Below the pieces are notes generated by a model. It made no database searches and was not told the origin of the DNA. It saw nothing but the letters and a program-made list of their open reading frames with translations. DNA of 64,000 bases from Corynebacterium freneyi (GTDB lineage: Bacteria > Actinomycetota > Actinomycetes > Mycobacteriales > Mycobacteriaceae), in assembly GCF_030408835.1 (NCBI RefSeq), contig NZ_CP047357.1:1178001-1242000 (forward strand), given 5' to 3'. Made by a program: the position numbers and the translations under genes. Of the stretch, positions 40,443 through 49,903 are shown in pieces. Every line of letters begins with the position of its first letter. Position 1 is the first letter of the stretch.

Positions 40443-41167
40443 TACAGCCGCTTCTCCATGTCGGCCGCAGCGGCGAGCACCTCGCGGCCCCACGCCGCGT
40501 ACGGCGACGGCGACAGGCGCTCGACGGGACCCGAAATGGACAGCACTGCCACGATCTCGCCGGTGCCGTCGCGGACGGGGGCGGAGACGCTGGCCAGGGC
40601 AGGGTCGCGCTCGCCCATGGACTCGGCCCATCCCTGCTTTGCGACGTCCGCCAACTCCTCCGCATCGAAGTCCGCCTCGGGCAACACGCGTTCGGCCAAA
40701 CCGGCGGGGCCGTAGGCCAGGAGGATCTTCGCCGCCGAACCGGCCGACAGCGGCATGCGCGAACCGACCGGCACCGTGTTGCGCAGGCCCGTCGGCGGTT
40801 CGAGGGAGGCGATGCAGGTGCGGGCGTCGCCCGTGAGACGGTAGAGCTGCACGGATTCGCCCGTGGTTTCCATGAGCCGGGGAAGCACGTGGGCGGCGGC
40901 GTCGGCGAGCAGGTCCGAGGTGACCGGCGTCAGGTCCGTCAGCCCCGGGCCCGTGGTCCAGCGGCCGTCGGGCGTGCGGGTGACCAGGCGGTGCACCTCG
41001 AGTGCGGTGGCCAGGCGATGTGCGGTGGCCCGCGGAAGGTCGGTGCGCTCGCACAACTCGGCGAGCGTGCAGGGGCCTGCGGCGACCGTGGTGAGGATGA
41101 GAACGGACCGGTCGAGGACCTTGATCCCGCTCATCGGGGCCACGTCGGCTGTGCTAGTCTGTCCCAT
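40442..41167 (-). CDS. ltbR: IclR-family regulator of leucine biosynthesis (LtbR)
   Basis: Protein of 241 residues: N-terminal winged helix (VLDRSVLILTTVAAGPCTLAELCERTDLPRATAHRLATAL) given here in part, then the IclR effector domain (LPRLMETTGESVQLYRL, LSAGSAAKILLAYGP, SAPVRDGTGEIVAVLSISGP). It is divergent from leuCD, exactly as LtbR in Corynebacterium glutamicum, which represses leuB, leuCD and tryptophan genes. A 15-bp inverted repeat lies in the shared promoter. Two in-frame ATG codons (41167 and 41134) are possible; the shorter begins MSGIKVLDR like other members. Confidence 0.88.
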   Translation of the reverse strand: MGQTSTADVAPMSGIKVLDRSVLILTTVAAGPCTLAELCERTDLPRATAHRLATALEVHRLVTRTPDGRWTTGPGLTDLTPVTSDLLADAAAHVLPRLMETTGESVQLYRLTGDARTCIASLEPPTGLRNTVPVGSRMPLSAGSAAKILLAYGPAGLAERVLPEADFDAEELADVAKQGWAESMGERDPALASVSAPVRDGTGEIVAVLSISGPVERLSPSPYAAWGREVLAAAADMEKRL

Positions 41168-41182
41168 GCCATGATATTAACA

Positions 41183-41197
41183 TCCCACGATCTGGGA
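41183..41197. promoter_or_regulatory. Candidate LtbR operator before leuCD
   Basis: TCCCA-CGATC-TGGGA, an inverted repeat with 5-bp arms, 85 bp before leuC and 15 bp from the LtbR start. IclR-family proteins bind repeats of this size. It overlaps the likely regulator promoter (ATGATATTAAC nearby is the AT-richest part). Confidence 0.5.
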
Positions 41198-41281
41198 CGT
41201 GAGGATCGGAGCCGTCATCCCGGCCCGGTGACCCGGATCCGAGGATGACACAGCAGCCCAATCACGACCCGAGAGGTGACC

Positions 41282-42712
41282 ATGAGCACCACGGACGCCA
41301 GCCCGAAGACGCTCGCCGAGAAGGTGTGGCGCGACCATGTCGTCAAGCCGGGCGATAACGGTGAACCCGACCTCATCTACATCGACCTGCACCTCGTCCA
41401 CGAGGTGACGTCGCCCCAGGCCTTCGACGGCCTGCGCCTGGCCGGCCGCAAGGTCCGCCGCCCGGACCTCACCATCGCCACCGAAGACCATAACGTGCCC
41501 ACCGACGGCGCCGGCGGCGGCGCGATCGAGCTCATCAAGGAGCCGACGTCGCGCACGCAGATCGCCACGCTGCGCAAGAACGCCGAGGAGTTCGGCATTC
41601 GCCTCTACCCGATGGGCGACCGCGAGCAGGGCATCGTCCACGTCGTCGGCCCCCAGCTGGGCCTGACCCAGCCGGGCACCACCGTCGTCTGCGGCGACTC
41701 CCACACCGCCACCCACGGCGCGTTCGGCGCCATGGCGTTCGGCATCGGCACCTCCGAGGTCGAGCACGTCCTGGCCACCCAGACGCTGCCGCTCAAGCCG
41801 TTCAAGACCATGGCGGTCAACGTCTCCGGCGAGCTGCGCCCGGGGGTGACCGCCAAGGACCTGATCCTGGCGATCATCGCCAAGATCGGCACCGGCGGCG
41901 GGCAGGGCCACGTCATCGAGTACCGCGGCGAGGCCATCGAGAAACTGTCGATGGAAGCCCGCATGACCATCTGCAACATGTCCATCGAGGCCGGCGCCCG
42001 CGCGGGCATGATCGCGCCCGACGCCACCACGTACGAGTACCTCAAGGGCCGCCCCCACGCCCCGCAGGGCGAGGAGTGGGACGCCGCCGTCGAGTACTGG
42101 GACTCGCTGGTCACCGACGCCGACGCCGAGTTCGACACCGTCGTCGACATCGACGGCTCCGCCTTGACCCCGTTTGTCACCTGGGGCACCAACCCCGGCC
42201 AGGGCGTCCCCCTGGGCGAGGCCGTGCCGGACCCGGAGCTCATCTCCGACGAAGACGAGCGCCTCGCCGCCGAGCGAGCCCTGGAGTACATGGACCTCAA
42301 GCCAGGCACGCCGATGCGCGAGGTTCCCGTCGACGTCGTCTTCGTCGGCTCCTGCACCAACGGCCGCATCGAGGACATGCGCGCCGTCGCCGACGTCCTG
42401 AAGGGCCGGACGGTCGCCGAGGGCGTCCAGATGCTCATCGTGCCGGGCTCCGCAAAGGTCCGCGAGCTCGCCGAGGCCGAGGGCCTCGACGCCGTGTTCA
42501 CCGCCGCCGGCGCCGAGTGGCGTCAGCCGGGCTGCTCCATGTGCCTGGGCATGAACCCCGACCAGCTCGAACCGGGCCAGCGCTGCGCGTCGACCTCGAA
42601 CCGCAACTTCGAGGGCCGCCAGGGCAAGGGCGGTCGCACCCACCTGGTCAGCCCGGCCGTCGCCGCCGCCTCCGCCGTCGCCGGTCATCTGGCGTCGCCG
42701 GAAGATCTCTGA
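41282..42712 (+). CDS. leuC: 3-isopropylmalate dehydratase large subunit
   Basis: LeuC of 476 residues, aconitase family; with LeuD isomerises 2-isopropylmalate to 3-isopropylmalate in leucine synthesis. The [4Fe-4S] ligands are visible: one Cys in [19 protein letters not shown] region, VGSCTNGR and CSMCLGMN. The ATG at 41282 has GAGAGG five bases upstream; a GTG six bases before is less likely. leuD follows after 40 bp with its own AAAGGAA site. An oxygen- and iron-sensitive Fe-S enzyme, it is an obvious client of Fe-S assembly. Confidence 0.97.
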   Translation: MSTTDASPKTLAEKVWRDHVVKPGDNGEPDLIYIDLHLVHEVTSPQAFDGLRLAGRKVRRPDLTIATEDHNVPTDGAGGGAIELIKEPTSRTQIATLRKNAEEFGIRLYPMGDREQGIVHVVGPQLGLTQPGTTVVCGDSHTATHGAFGAMAFGIGTSEVEHVLATQTLPLKPFKTMAVNVSGELRPGVTAKDLILAIIAKIGTGGGQGHVIEYRGEAIEKLSMEARMTICNMSIEAGARAGMIAPDATTYEYLKGRPHAPQGEEWDAAVEYWDSLVTDADAEFDTVVDIDGSALTPFVTWGTNPGQGVPLGEAVPDPELISDEDERLAAERALEYMDLKPGTPMREVPVDVVFVGSCTNGRIEDMRAVADVLKGRTVAEGVQMLIVPGSAKVRELAEAEGLDAVFTAAGAEWRQPGCSMCLGMNPDQLEPGQRCASTSNRNFEGRQGKGGRTHLVSPAVAAASAVAGHLASPEDL

Positions 42713-42752
42713 CGCACGCACACCGACACGTACTCCGAAAGGAACCGCGAAA

Positions 42753-43346
42753 ATGGAGAAGTTCACCACCCACACCGGTGTCGGCGTGCCGCTGCGGCGC
42801 TCCAACGTCGACACCGACCAGATCATCCCGGCGGTCTACCTCAAGCGCGTGACGCGCACGGGCTTCGAAGACGGCCTGTTCAGCAACTGGCGCAACAACG
42901 AGCCCGACTTCGTGCTCAACCGCCCCGTGTACGCCAAGGGTTCCGTGCTGGTCGCGGGTCCGGACTTCGGCACCGGGTCGTCGCGCGAGCACGCCGTCTG
43001 GGCGCTGATGGACTACGGCTTCCGCGTGGTCATCTCGTCGCGTTTCGCAGACATCTTCCGCGGCAACGCCGGCAAGGCCGGTCTGTTGGCCGCGCAGATG
43101 GAGCAGTCCGACGTCGAGCTGCTGTGGAAGAAGCTCGAGGAGGAACCCGGACTGGAGCTCACCGTCGACCTCGAGGCGCGCACGGTCACCGCCGGCGACA
43201 CGGTGCTGCCGTTCGACGTCGACGACTACACCCGTTGGCGTCTTCGCGAGGGCCTCGACGACATTTCGCTGACTCTGCGAAATGAGGCCGAGATTAACGC
43301 TTTTGAGGAATCCCGCCCCTCTCACAAGCCTCGTACGCTGCAGTAA
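42753..43346 (+). CDS. leuD: 3-isopropylmalate dehydratase small subunit
   Basis: LeuD of 197 residues, the swivelling subunit that closes the active site of LeuC. Seen: [40 protein letters not shown] (substrate-binding GxGSSRE), and [17 protein letters not shown]. The length is typical. A terminator follows 24 bp later, so leuCD form a bicistronic operon controlled from the LtbR region. Confidence 0.97.
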   Translation: MEKFTTHTGVGVPLRRSNVDTDQIIPAVYLKRVTRTGFEDGLFSNWRNNEPDFVLNRPVYAKGSVLVAGPDFGTGSSREHAVWALMDYGFRVVISSRFADIFRGNAGKAGLLAAQMEQSDVELLWKKLEEEPGLELTVDLEARTVTAGDTVLPFDVDDYTRWRLREGLDDISLTLRNEAEINAFEESRPSHKPRTLQ

Positions 43347-43369
43347 ATCCCCTGGTCGGGACGGGGTGA

Positions 43370-43396
43370 GGGCGCCACGCTCGCGTGGCGCCCTTT
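43370..43396 (+). terminator. Rho-independent terminator after leuD
   Basis: Perfect 11-bp stem GGGCGCCACGC/GCGTGGCGCCC followed by TTT, 24 bp after leuD. The next 134 bases to hup hold only its promoter; an ACCGGAGG site precedes the hup start. Confidence 0.85.
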
Positions 43397-43530
43397 CGCA
43401 TGCGCGGTTAAGTTGAGGAGGGAATCACGGCCCGGAAACGCAATCACGGCAGCACCATGAGCCGATGATTTTCCGAACGTCGATGCCCGCGCCCGCATGC
43501 CCACCTCGAAGCCACCGGAGGTCATCCGCG

Positions 43531-43869
43531 ATGAACAAGGCCGACCTCGTCGCCGAACTGGCAGACAAGCTCGACATCAACCAGGCCGACGCCGCCGCGG
43601 CGATCGAGGGCACCCTCGACATCATCGTGCGGTCGGTGGCGCAGGGTGAATCCGTCACCATCATGGGCTTCGGCACCTTCGAATCGCGTCAGCGCGCCCC
43701 GCGTACCGCTCGCAACCCGCACACGGGCGAGACCATCGAGGTCCCGGCGACGCGCAGCCCCGCGTTTCGGCCCGGCAATTACTTCCGCGCCGTGGTCAAG
43801 GAGGGCCTCACCGACGACGCCGGCATCTCCGTGCGCCGCACCTCCTCGCACACGGGCTTCCGCGGCTGA
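43531..43869 (+). CDS. hup: HU-type nucleoid protein
   Basis: DNA-binding protein of 112 residues. Seen: NKADLVAELADKL, GTFESRQRAPRTARNPHTGETIEVPA (beta-arm) and FRPGNYFRAVVKEGL. HU bends DNA and compacts the nucleoid. Unlike mycobacterial HupB it has no Lys/Ala-rich tail, only about 18 extra residues. The ATG at 43531 (GGAGG upstream) gives the normal start; the in-frame ATG at 43465 lies in non-coding sequence. Downstream of leuCD in the standard corynebacterial order. Confidence 0.95.
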   Translation: MNKADLVAELADKLDINQADAAAAIEGTLDIIVRSVAQGESVTIMGFGTFESRQRAPRTARNPHTGETIEVPATRSPAFRPGNYFRAVVKEGLTDDAGISVRRTSSHTGFRG

Positions 43870-43878
43870 CCCGCGGCG

Positions 43879-44862
43879 TTACTTCACCGGCAGCGCGCTG
43901 GCGTAGTAGTCGGCGGTGGTCAGCACGCCGTCGTTGAAGCCCAGCACCCAGGCGGAGCCCTTCTTGCAGGGGATGTCCTCGATGGGCAGGGTGCCCTTGG
44001 CCGACAGCCACGCGATGGTGTCGGGGATGACGGTGCCCTGGGCGCAAATCACGGACACGCCGCCCTCGGCGACGACGTCCATGAAGCGGCGCTGCGCGTC
44101 GACCATGCGGGCAATGGAGGCATTGTCGCCGAAGAGTTCGTCGACGACGACGTCGACGCCCATTTCCGACGCCAGGGGCTCGACGGTGTGGATGCAGCGC
44201 ACCGGTTCGGCCGAGTACACGCGCTCGGGGCGGAAGGGCAGCAGTCCGGGCACGAGCAGTTCCGCCTGGCGGCGGCCCTTCTTGTCGAGGGGGCGCAGGT
44301 TGTCGTCGCCGGCCCAGTTCTTGCGGTTGTGGGCGCGGCCGTGGCGGACGTAGATGATGCGGGTGTCGGGTTCGGTGCCCAGGCGCTTGCGGGCCTTGTT
44401 GAGCACGTCGACGTCGAGATCGTAGGTCAGCAGGTCGGCGGCGTCGTCGAAGCTCACCCAGCGCAGTTCGTCGACCTCGGCATTCGGCTCGAACTCGCCG
44501 TCGAGGACTTCCGCGGTCCAGTACCAGACGAGTTTCGTGCGGCCGGTGACCGGGTAGCTGACGTTGCCCAACAGCTTGCCCAGGCGCACGGTGTAGCCGG
44601 TTTCCTCGCGGATTTCGCGTTCGGCGGTCATGGGCAGGTTTTCGCCCGGGTCGAGCTTGCCTTTGGGCAGCGACCAGTCGTCGTAGCCGGGGCGGTGGAT
44701 GATGCCGATTTCGGGGTTCGCCGCGTCTCCGCGCCACAGCACGGCGCCGGCGGCGTAGGTCGGCTTGGGCACGCCTTCGCCGGGTTCGACGCCGATCTCG
44801 CGCAGTCGCCCCGTCAGGCTCTGGTCGTTGACCTTGTCCTTGTCGTTTTCGTGCATCGTCAT
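43879..44862 (-). CDS. mutT: Nudix hydrolase-histidine phosphatase fusion (MutT1-like)
   Basis: Protein of 327 residues. N-terminal Nudix domain with box GKLDPGENLPMTAEREIREETGY complete (Glu residues in REIREETG), and C-terminal phosphoglycerate-mutase-like domain with IIYVRHGRA (catalytic His) and SAEPVRCIHT. This is the actinobacterial MutT1 layout, which removes 8-oxo-dGTP and diadenosine polyphosphates; the second domain finishes dephosphorylation. ATG 44862 has AGGAG 10 bases upstream; the ATG at 44856 is possible. Converges on hup with 9 bp, divergent from gpsA. Confidence 0.9.
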   Translation of the reverse strand: MTMHENDKDKVNDQSLTGRLREIGVEPGEGVPKPTYAAGAVLWRGDAANPEIGIIHRPGYDDWSLPKGKLDPGENLPMTAEREIREETGYTVRLGKLLGNVSYPVTGRTKLVWYWTAEVLDGEFEPNAEVDELRWVSFDDAADLLTYDLDVDVLNKARKRLGTEPDTRIIYVRHGRAHNRKNWAGDDNLRPLDKKGRRQAELLVPGLLPFRPERVYSAEPVRCIHTVEPLASEMGVDVVVDELFGDNASIARMVDAQRRFMDVVAEGGVSVICAQGTVIPDTIAWLSAKGTLPIEDIPCKKGSAWVLGFNDGVLTTADYYASALPVK

Positions 44863-45029
44863 GGGGCTGCGACTCCTGTGCGGCGGACGGGGATTGCTGT
44901 CGATCAAGCATAACCCCGGCCCAGGTGGCTCACCTCCCGAACGCGATCGCCGTCCGGCATGGCTAGGCTTTACGACGACGGCGGGTGCCCGGGATCGACC
45001 CGCGCGAAACGATGGGGAAGGAGCCGACG

Positions 45030-46028
45030 ATGGTGAGCGTTGCCGTGATGGGCGCTGGTTCGTGGGGAACGACTCTGGCCAAGGTCTTCGCCGACGCGGG
45101 CAACCCGGTGCGGTTGTGGGCCCGCCGCGGCGAGCAGGCCGAGCGGATCCAGGCCACGCGCGAAAACTCCGATTACCTGCCCGGGGTGGTGTTGCCGGAG
45201 AACATCGCGGCCTCCGACGACGCCGCGGCCACGCTCGACGGCGCCGACATCGTGGTGTTGGGCGTGCCGTCGCAGACGCTGCGCGGCAACCTGGCGGTGT
45301 GGCGCGATCTCATCGACCCGCAGGCGACGTTGCTGAGTTTGGCCAAGGGCATCGAGCGCGAGTCCCACAAACGCATGAGCGAGGTCATCACCGAGGTCGC
45401 CGAGGTCCCCGAGGAACGGGTCGCGGTGCTGTCGGGGCCGAACCTGGCGCGCGAGATCGCCGCGGGTCAGCCCGCCGCGACCGTCATCGCGTGCACCGAC
45501 GTCACCCGCGCCCAGCTCGTCCAGGCGGCGGTGGCCACCGGCTACTTCCGCCCGTACACCAACCCCGACGTCGTCGGCTGCGAGATCGGCGGCGCCTGCA
45601 AGAACGTCATCGCGTTGGCGTGCGGCATGGCCACCGGGCAGGGGCTGGGGGAGAACACCCTGGCGACGATCATCACCCGCGGCCTGGCGGAGATCACCCG
45701 CCTGGGCGTCGCCGCCGGCGCGCAGCAGAAGACCTTCTCCGGTCTGGCCGGCCTCGGCGACCTGGTGGCCACGTGTTCGTCGCCGCTGTCGCGCAACCGC
45801 ACCTTCGGCGAGCGCATGGGCCGCGGCGACACGGTGGAAGAGGCCCAGCACGCCACCCGCGGCCAGGTCGCCGAGGGCGTCATCTCGTCGATGTCGGTCC
45901 GCGAGCTCGCCCACGAACACGGGGTGGAGATGCCCATCACCGAAGCCGTCCACGCAGTCTGCCACCGCGGCCAGTCCGTCGAAGAGATGATTCGCGCGTT
46001 GATGGGACGGTCCCGCAAGGCGGAATGA
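45030..46028 (+). CDS. gpsA: Glycerol-3-phosphate dehydrogenase [NAD(P)+]
   Basis: GpsA of 332 residues, reduces dihydroxyacetone phosphate to glycerol 3-phosphate for lipid synthesis. Seen: nucleotide motif [48 protein letters not shown], catalytic Lys in [16 protein letters not shown] and [11 protein letters not shown]. The ATG at 45030 fits the family N-terminus. ddl follows after 76 bp. Confidence 0.97.
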   Translation: MVSVAVMGAGSWGTTLAKVFADAGNPVRLWARRGEQAERIQATRENSDYLPGVVLPENIAASDDAAATLDGADIVVLGVPSQTLRGNLAVWRDLIDPQATLLSLAKGIERESHKRMSEVITEVAEVPEERVAVLSGPNLAREIAAGQPAATVIACTDVTRAQLVQAAVATGYFRPYTNPDVVGCEIGGACKNVIALACGMATGQGLGENTLATIITRGLAEITRLGVAAGAQQKTFSGLAGLGDLVATCSSPLSRNRTFGERMGRGDTVEEAQHATRGQVAEGVISSMSVRELAHEHGVEMPITEAVHAVCHRGQSVEEMIRALMGRSRKAE

Positions 46029-46104
46029 CCTCCGCGTCGGCGTCGTCAAGCAATCCGTGCCGCGAAGGCGGACGCATCCGGGCCCGGGGGTAGGATGCGA
46101 AACC

Positions 46105-47220
46105 ATGACTTCGCCCGCACAGCGCACCGATGACCGCATTGCCGTCGCCGTCCTCTACGGCGGCGCGAGCCCCGAACACAACGTGTCCTGCGTGTCGGCC
46201 GGTGCCATCATGGCGCACCTCGACGCCGCCACGTACCGCATCGTTCCCGTCGGCATCACCCGCGATGGCACGTGGGCCCCGGGCACGTCGGATCCGGAGG
46301 CGCTGAGCAAGCACGGCCGCGAATTGCCGCAGGTCCCCGACGTCGCCGAGGGCGGCGACGAGCTGCAGCTGTCCGCCGACCCGAAGCGCGCCGGCGAGTT
46401 GCGCTACGTCGCGGGGCCGCGCGTGGGCGAGCTTCACGACGTCGTCGACGTGGTGTTCCCCGTGCTCCACGGGCCCAACGGCGAGGACGGCACCATCCAG
46501 GGCCTGCTCGAACTGTCGCGCATCCCGTTCGTCGGGCCCGGCGTGCTGGCGTCGGCGGCGGGCATGGACAAGGAACGCACCAAGAACCTCGCCGTCGCCG
46601 GCGGCATTCCCGTCGGCGAGCAGGTGGTGCTCCTCGACGGCGAGGAACTCGGCGAGGACGACCGCGACCGTCTGGGGCTGCCGGTGTTCGTCAAGCCGGC
46701 GCGCGGCGGATCGTCGATCGGCATTTCCAAGGTCGATTCGTGGGACGAGTTCGACGCGGCGCTGGAGCTGGCCCGCGCCCACGACGCGAAGGTGCTCGTG
46801 GAAAAGGGCATCGTCGGCGCCGAGGTCGAATGCGGCGTGCTGCAGCGGCCCGACGGCGAGCTGGTGGCGTCGGTCCCGGCGCTGCTGGCCGGCACCGAAG
46901 ACTCCGACGAGGGCTTTTACGGCTTCGACACCAAGTACCTCGACGACGTCGTCACCGCGCAGATCCCCGCCCAGCTTCCCGCCGAGACCATCGAGCAGCT
47001 GCAGACGTTGTCGAAGCAGGTGTTCCGTTCGCTGGGCTGCGACGGCCTGACCCGCGTCGACTTCTTCGTCACCGCCGACGGGCCGGTGCTCAACGAGGTC
47101 AACACCATGCCCGGCTTCACGCCGATCTCCATGTACCCGCAGATGTTCGCCGCATCCGGCGTCGCCTACGCGGAGCTGCTGGACACCCTCGTCCGGCGCG
47201 CCCTCGTCGCCCGGAGGTAG
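46105..47220 (+). CDS. ddl: D-alanine-D-alanine ligase
   Basis: ATP-grasp ligase of 371 residues that makes D-Ala-D-Ala for peptidoglycan. Seen: AVLYGGASPEHNVSCVSAGAIMAHLD, VVFPVLHGPNGEDGTIQGLLE, GLPVFVKPARGGSSIGISKV, and TRVDFFVTADGPVLNEVNTMPGFTPISMYP (metal-binding Asp/Glu/Asn). The ATG at 46105 was selected by the family start. It converges with a membrane-anchored protein, stop codons two bases apart. Confidence 0.97.
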   Translation: MTSPAQRTDDRIAVAVLYGGASPEHNVSCVSAGAIMAHLDAATYRIVPVGITRDGTWAPGTSDPEALSKHGRELPQVPDVAEGGDELQLSADPKRAGELRYVAGPRVGELHDVVDVVFPVLHGPNGEDGTIQGLLELSRIPFVGPGVLASAAGMDKERTKNLAVAGGIPVGEQVVLLDGEELGEDDRDRLGLPVFVKPARGGSSIGISKVDSWDEFDAALELARAHDAKVLVEKGIVGAEVECGVLQRPDGELVASVPALLAGTEDSDEGFYGFDTKYLDDVVTAQIPAQLPAETIEQLQTLSKQVFRSLGCDGLTRVDFFVTADGPVLNEVNTMPGFTPISMYPQMFAASGVAYAELLDTLVRRALVARR

Positions 47221-47222
47221 CC

Positions 47223-48167
47223 CTACTCTTCGCTGGGCGAGGTGTTCTCCAGGTTCGCCGCGATGATGTCGGAGAAGGCGGGCAGCACGCCCGACGCCTC
47301 GGCGACCGGAAGGTGGACGGCGACGAACCGCTCGCGGCCCATCGCGTACCAGGTGCCCACGTCGCCGAAGGACATCGACGGCTCCGCGAACCACACGATG
47401 TCGTTGATCTGGGTCAGCTGCTCCTCGGTGTCGGCGTAGCCCTCCGGCTCGCCGACGCCGCAGCGCAGCGACACGATGCTGCCGCTATCGTCGACCCACA
47501 CCATCGATCCGGCCGGCAGGTCGGCGTCGTCGACGCGGGTGCGTTCGCCGATCTTCGTCGGCAGGGCCGCCAGCAGGGCGGAGCAGCGCTCGTCGGCCTC
47601 GTCGGCGGCCAGGTCGGTCAGGGGCACGGGATTCGGTTCGTGGGCGCCGCCGACCTCGGAGTCGGGGAGCAGCGCCTTCGACAGGTCGTCGATGGCGTCG
47701 GCGCGATCGGAGTTGGCCGTCACGGCGACGACGGGCGTGCGGCCCACGGAAAACCACGTAGCCAGGTCGGAGCCGGCGGTGGCGTCGTCGACGCGGATCC
47801 ACTTCACGCCGTCGACCTCTTCGGTCACCGACAGCTCGGTGTACTGCACCGGCACGTCCGCGCCGCAGCGCAGCGTCACCCGCTCGTCCGCGGTGTTGCG
47901 CCACACCGCCGCGCCCTTGGGGGCGGGGTCGGCGAGTTCGGCGCGCACCAGGCCGTCGACGCGGTCGGGAAGGCGCTCGAGAAGCTCGGCGCACTGCGGG
48001 GAATCGTTGTCCGGCATCTCCAGCGACGACAGCAGCACCGGGTTGCGGGCCTGGTCATCCTGGAACAGTTTCGCCCCGATGATCACGCCGAAAGTGAGCA
48101 GTACCGCGAGGGCCAGTGCGATGCCCGCACGGCGCCGGTTACCCTGTGCCTGAACGTTTTCTCCCAT
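47223..48167 (-). CDS. Membrane-anchored protein with tandem DUF3515 repeats
   Basis: Protein of 314 residues: short cytoplasmic N-terminus, one membrane helix (ALALAVLLTFGVIIGA near 17-32), then an outer region. The outer part contains two copies of the DUF3515-type unit: CAELLERLPDRVDG...AAVWRN...VTLRCGADVPVQY and CSALLAALPTKIGE...GSMVWVD...VSLRCGVGEPEGY, each with two cysteines likely to form a disulfide, and each followed by a TWFSVGR/TWYAMGR strand. Function is unknown; next to ddl and thiL in all close relatives, so an envelope role is likely. Confidence 0.85.
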   Translation of the reverse strand: MGENVQAQGNRRRAGIALALAVLLTFGVIIGAKLFQDDQARNPVLLSSLEMPDNDSPQCAELLERLPDRVDGLVRAELADPAPKGAAVWRNTADERVTLRCGADVPVQYTELSVTEEVDGVKWIRVDDATAGSDLATWFSVGRTPVVAVTANSDRADAIDDLSKALLPDSEVGGAHEPNPVPLTDLAADEADERCSALLAALPTKIGERTRVDDADLPAGSMVWVDDSGSIVSLRCGVGEPEGYADTEEQLTQINDIVWFAEPSMSFGDVGTWYAMGRERFVAVHLPVAEASGVLPAFSDIIAANLENTSPSEE

Positions 48168-48265
48168 GTGGGAAAAGTCTACTTCGCCCCCGCCCCGGGC
48201 GATGCGCCGCCCCGCGGCCTCCCCGGCGGATCAGGGCGCCGCGGAAGGAACGGTGACCCCAAACC

Positions 48266-49216
48266 ATGACGACAGTTGGAGAGGCCGGCGAGCACGCCGT
48301 CATCGCCGCCATCCGGGAAGCCGCGCCTTCGGCCCGAAACGGCGACGATGCCGCGGTGCTGTCCATGACGACCCCCAACGCCCGGTACATCGCGTCGACG
48401 GACATGCTCGTCGAGGGCCGTCATTTTTCCCTGGACTGGTCCACCCCCGAGCAGGTGGGGGCGAAGGCCGCCGTGCAGAATTTCGCCGACATCGAGGCGA
48501 TGGGGGCACGCCCGACGGCGATCCTCATGAGCCTGTCGGTCCCGGAGGGCACGCACCTCGACGTGGTGCGCGGCATCGCGCGGGGACTGCGGGAGCAGGG
48601 GCGCAAGTGCGCCGCGGAACTCGTCGGCGGCGATGTCGTCGGCGGCTCGTCGCTGGTCATCTCCATCACCGCGATGGGCGAGCTCGGCGGCCCCGGCCGG
48701 CCCCTGGTGCGCTCGGCGGCGCGTCCCGGTGATGCGGTCATCGCCGCCGGCCGCATCGGGCATTCCGGCGCGGGCCTGGACATGTTGAAGCGGTACGGGT
48801 CGCCGTCGGCGGTGCCGGAGAAGTTCCGGGAGCTCGTCGACGCCCACCTGGTCCCCGATTTCGCCTACGGGCGGGGCCCGGTGGCGCGTGCCGCAGGCGT
48901 CAACGCCCTGACCGATAACTCGGATGGCCTCGTCGTCGACCTGACCGCGATCGCGGAGGCGTCGAACGTCACCATCGACGTCGACGAAACCGCCGTCGCC
49001 CCGTCGGAATTGCTCATGGCCGCCGCCGATTGCCTCGACACCGACCCGTGGCGCTGGGTGCTTGCCGGCGGGGAGGATCACACGCTGCTGGGCACGACGC
49101 CGGGGGAGCCGCCGACGGGATTCCGTCGCATCGGCACGGTCCACCGTGACCGGGGGCTGCCGGTGTCCGTCGACGGCCGCGAGCCGTGGTTGCGCGGGGG
49201 ATGGGTGAGCTTCTGA
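48266..49216 (+). CDS. thiL: Thiamine-monophosphate kinase
   Basis: ThiL of 316 residues, makes thiamine diphosphate, the active cofactor, from thiamine monophosphate. Seen: [49 protein letters not shown], and the AIR-synthase-like GREQ-type C-half with [13 protein letters not shown]. Length and start (ATG 48266) are normal. Its TGA shares one base with the ung start. Confidence 0.95.
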   Translation: MTTVGEAGEHAVIAAIREAAPSARNGDDAAVLSMTTPNARYIASTDMLVEGRHFSLDWSTPEQVGAKAAVQNFADIEAMGARPTAILMSLSVPEGTHLDVVRGIARGLREQGRKCAAELVGGDVVGGSSLVISITAMGELGGPGRPLVRSAARPGDAVIAAGRIGHSGAGLDMLKRYGSPSAVPEKFRELVDAHLVPDFAYGRGPVARAAGVNALTDNSDGLVVDLTAIAEASNVTIDVDETAVAPSELLMAAADCLDTDPWRWVLAGGEDHTLLGTTPGEPPTGFRRIGTVHRDRGLPVSVDGREPWLRGGWVSF

Positions 49217-49902
49217 TGGGCGACGTCACCGATCGGCATCAGCGTCCCCTGCCCGTGGAGGCCGGGTGGGCCCGTGCGTTGGAGCCCGTCGCCGACCGCA
49301 TCCATGCGATGGGCGACTTCCTCCGTGCGGAAAACGCCGCCGGGCGGGGTTACCTGCCGGCGGGCGAGGATGTGCTGCGGGCGTTCACCAAGCCTTTCGA
49401 CGACGTCCGCGTCCTCATCGTCGGCCAGGATCCGTATCCCACGCCCGGGCATGCGATGGGGCTGAGTTTCTCCGTGCACCCGGACGTGCGGCCGTTGCCG
49501 CGGTCGCTGGCGAACATCTACCGCGAATACGAGTCCGACCTGGGGCTGACGCCGCCCGAGCACGGCGACCTGTCGCGCTGGACGGACAACGGGGTGGCCT
49601 TGTTCAACAGGGTCCTCACCGTCCAGCCGGGCAAGCCCGCCTCGCATCGGGGCAAGGGGTGGGAGGAGGTCACCGCCGAAGCGATTCGCGCCCTGGCCCG
49701 CCGCGACGCCCCGCTGGTGGCGATCCTGTGGGGCCGCGACGCTCAAACGGCGCAGCGGCTCCTCGGCGACGTGCCGTGCATCTGCTCCCCGCACCCGTCG
49801 CCCTTGAGCGCGTCCCGCGGCTTTTTCGGGTCGCGCCCGTTTTCCCGCGCCAATGACGCGCTGCGGTCGATGGGAGCCGAGCCGGTGGACTGGACGCTGT
49901 AA
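49216..49902 (+). CDS. ung: Uracil-DNA glycosylase
   Basis: Family 1 UNG of 228 residues, removes uracil from DNA. Seen: [19 protein letters not shown] (catalytic Asp and Tyr), [31 protein letters not shown], and [17 protein letters not shown] with the catalytic His and the minor-groove Leu/Ser loop. The ATG at 49216 overlaps the thiL stop; an ATG at 49201 in the same frame, inside thiL, is also possible. The DAK2 gene starts one base after its TAA. Confidence 0.95.
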   Translation: MGDVTDRHQRPLPVEAGWARALEPVADRIHAMGDFLRAENAAGRGYLPAGEDVLRAFTKPFDDVRVLIVGQDPYPTPGHAMGLSFSVHPDVRPLPRSLANIYREYESDLGLTPPEHGDLSRWTDNGVALFNRVLTVQPGKPASHRGKGWEEVTAEAIRALARRDAPLVAILWGRDAQTAQRLLGDVPCICSPHPSPLSASRGFFGSRPFSRANDALRSMGAEPVDWTL

Positions 49903-49903
49903 T

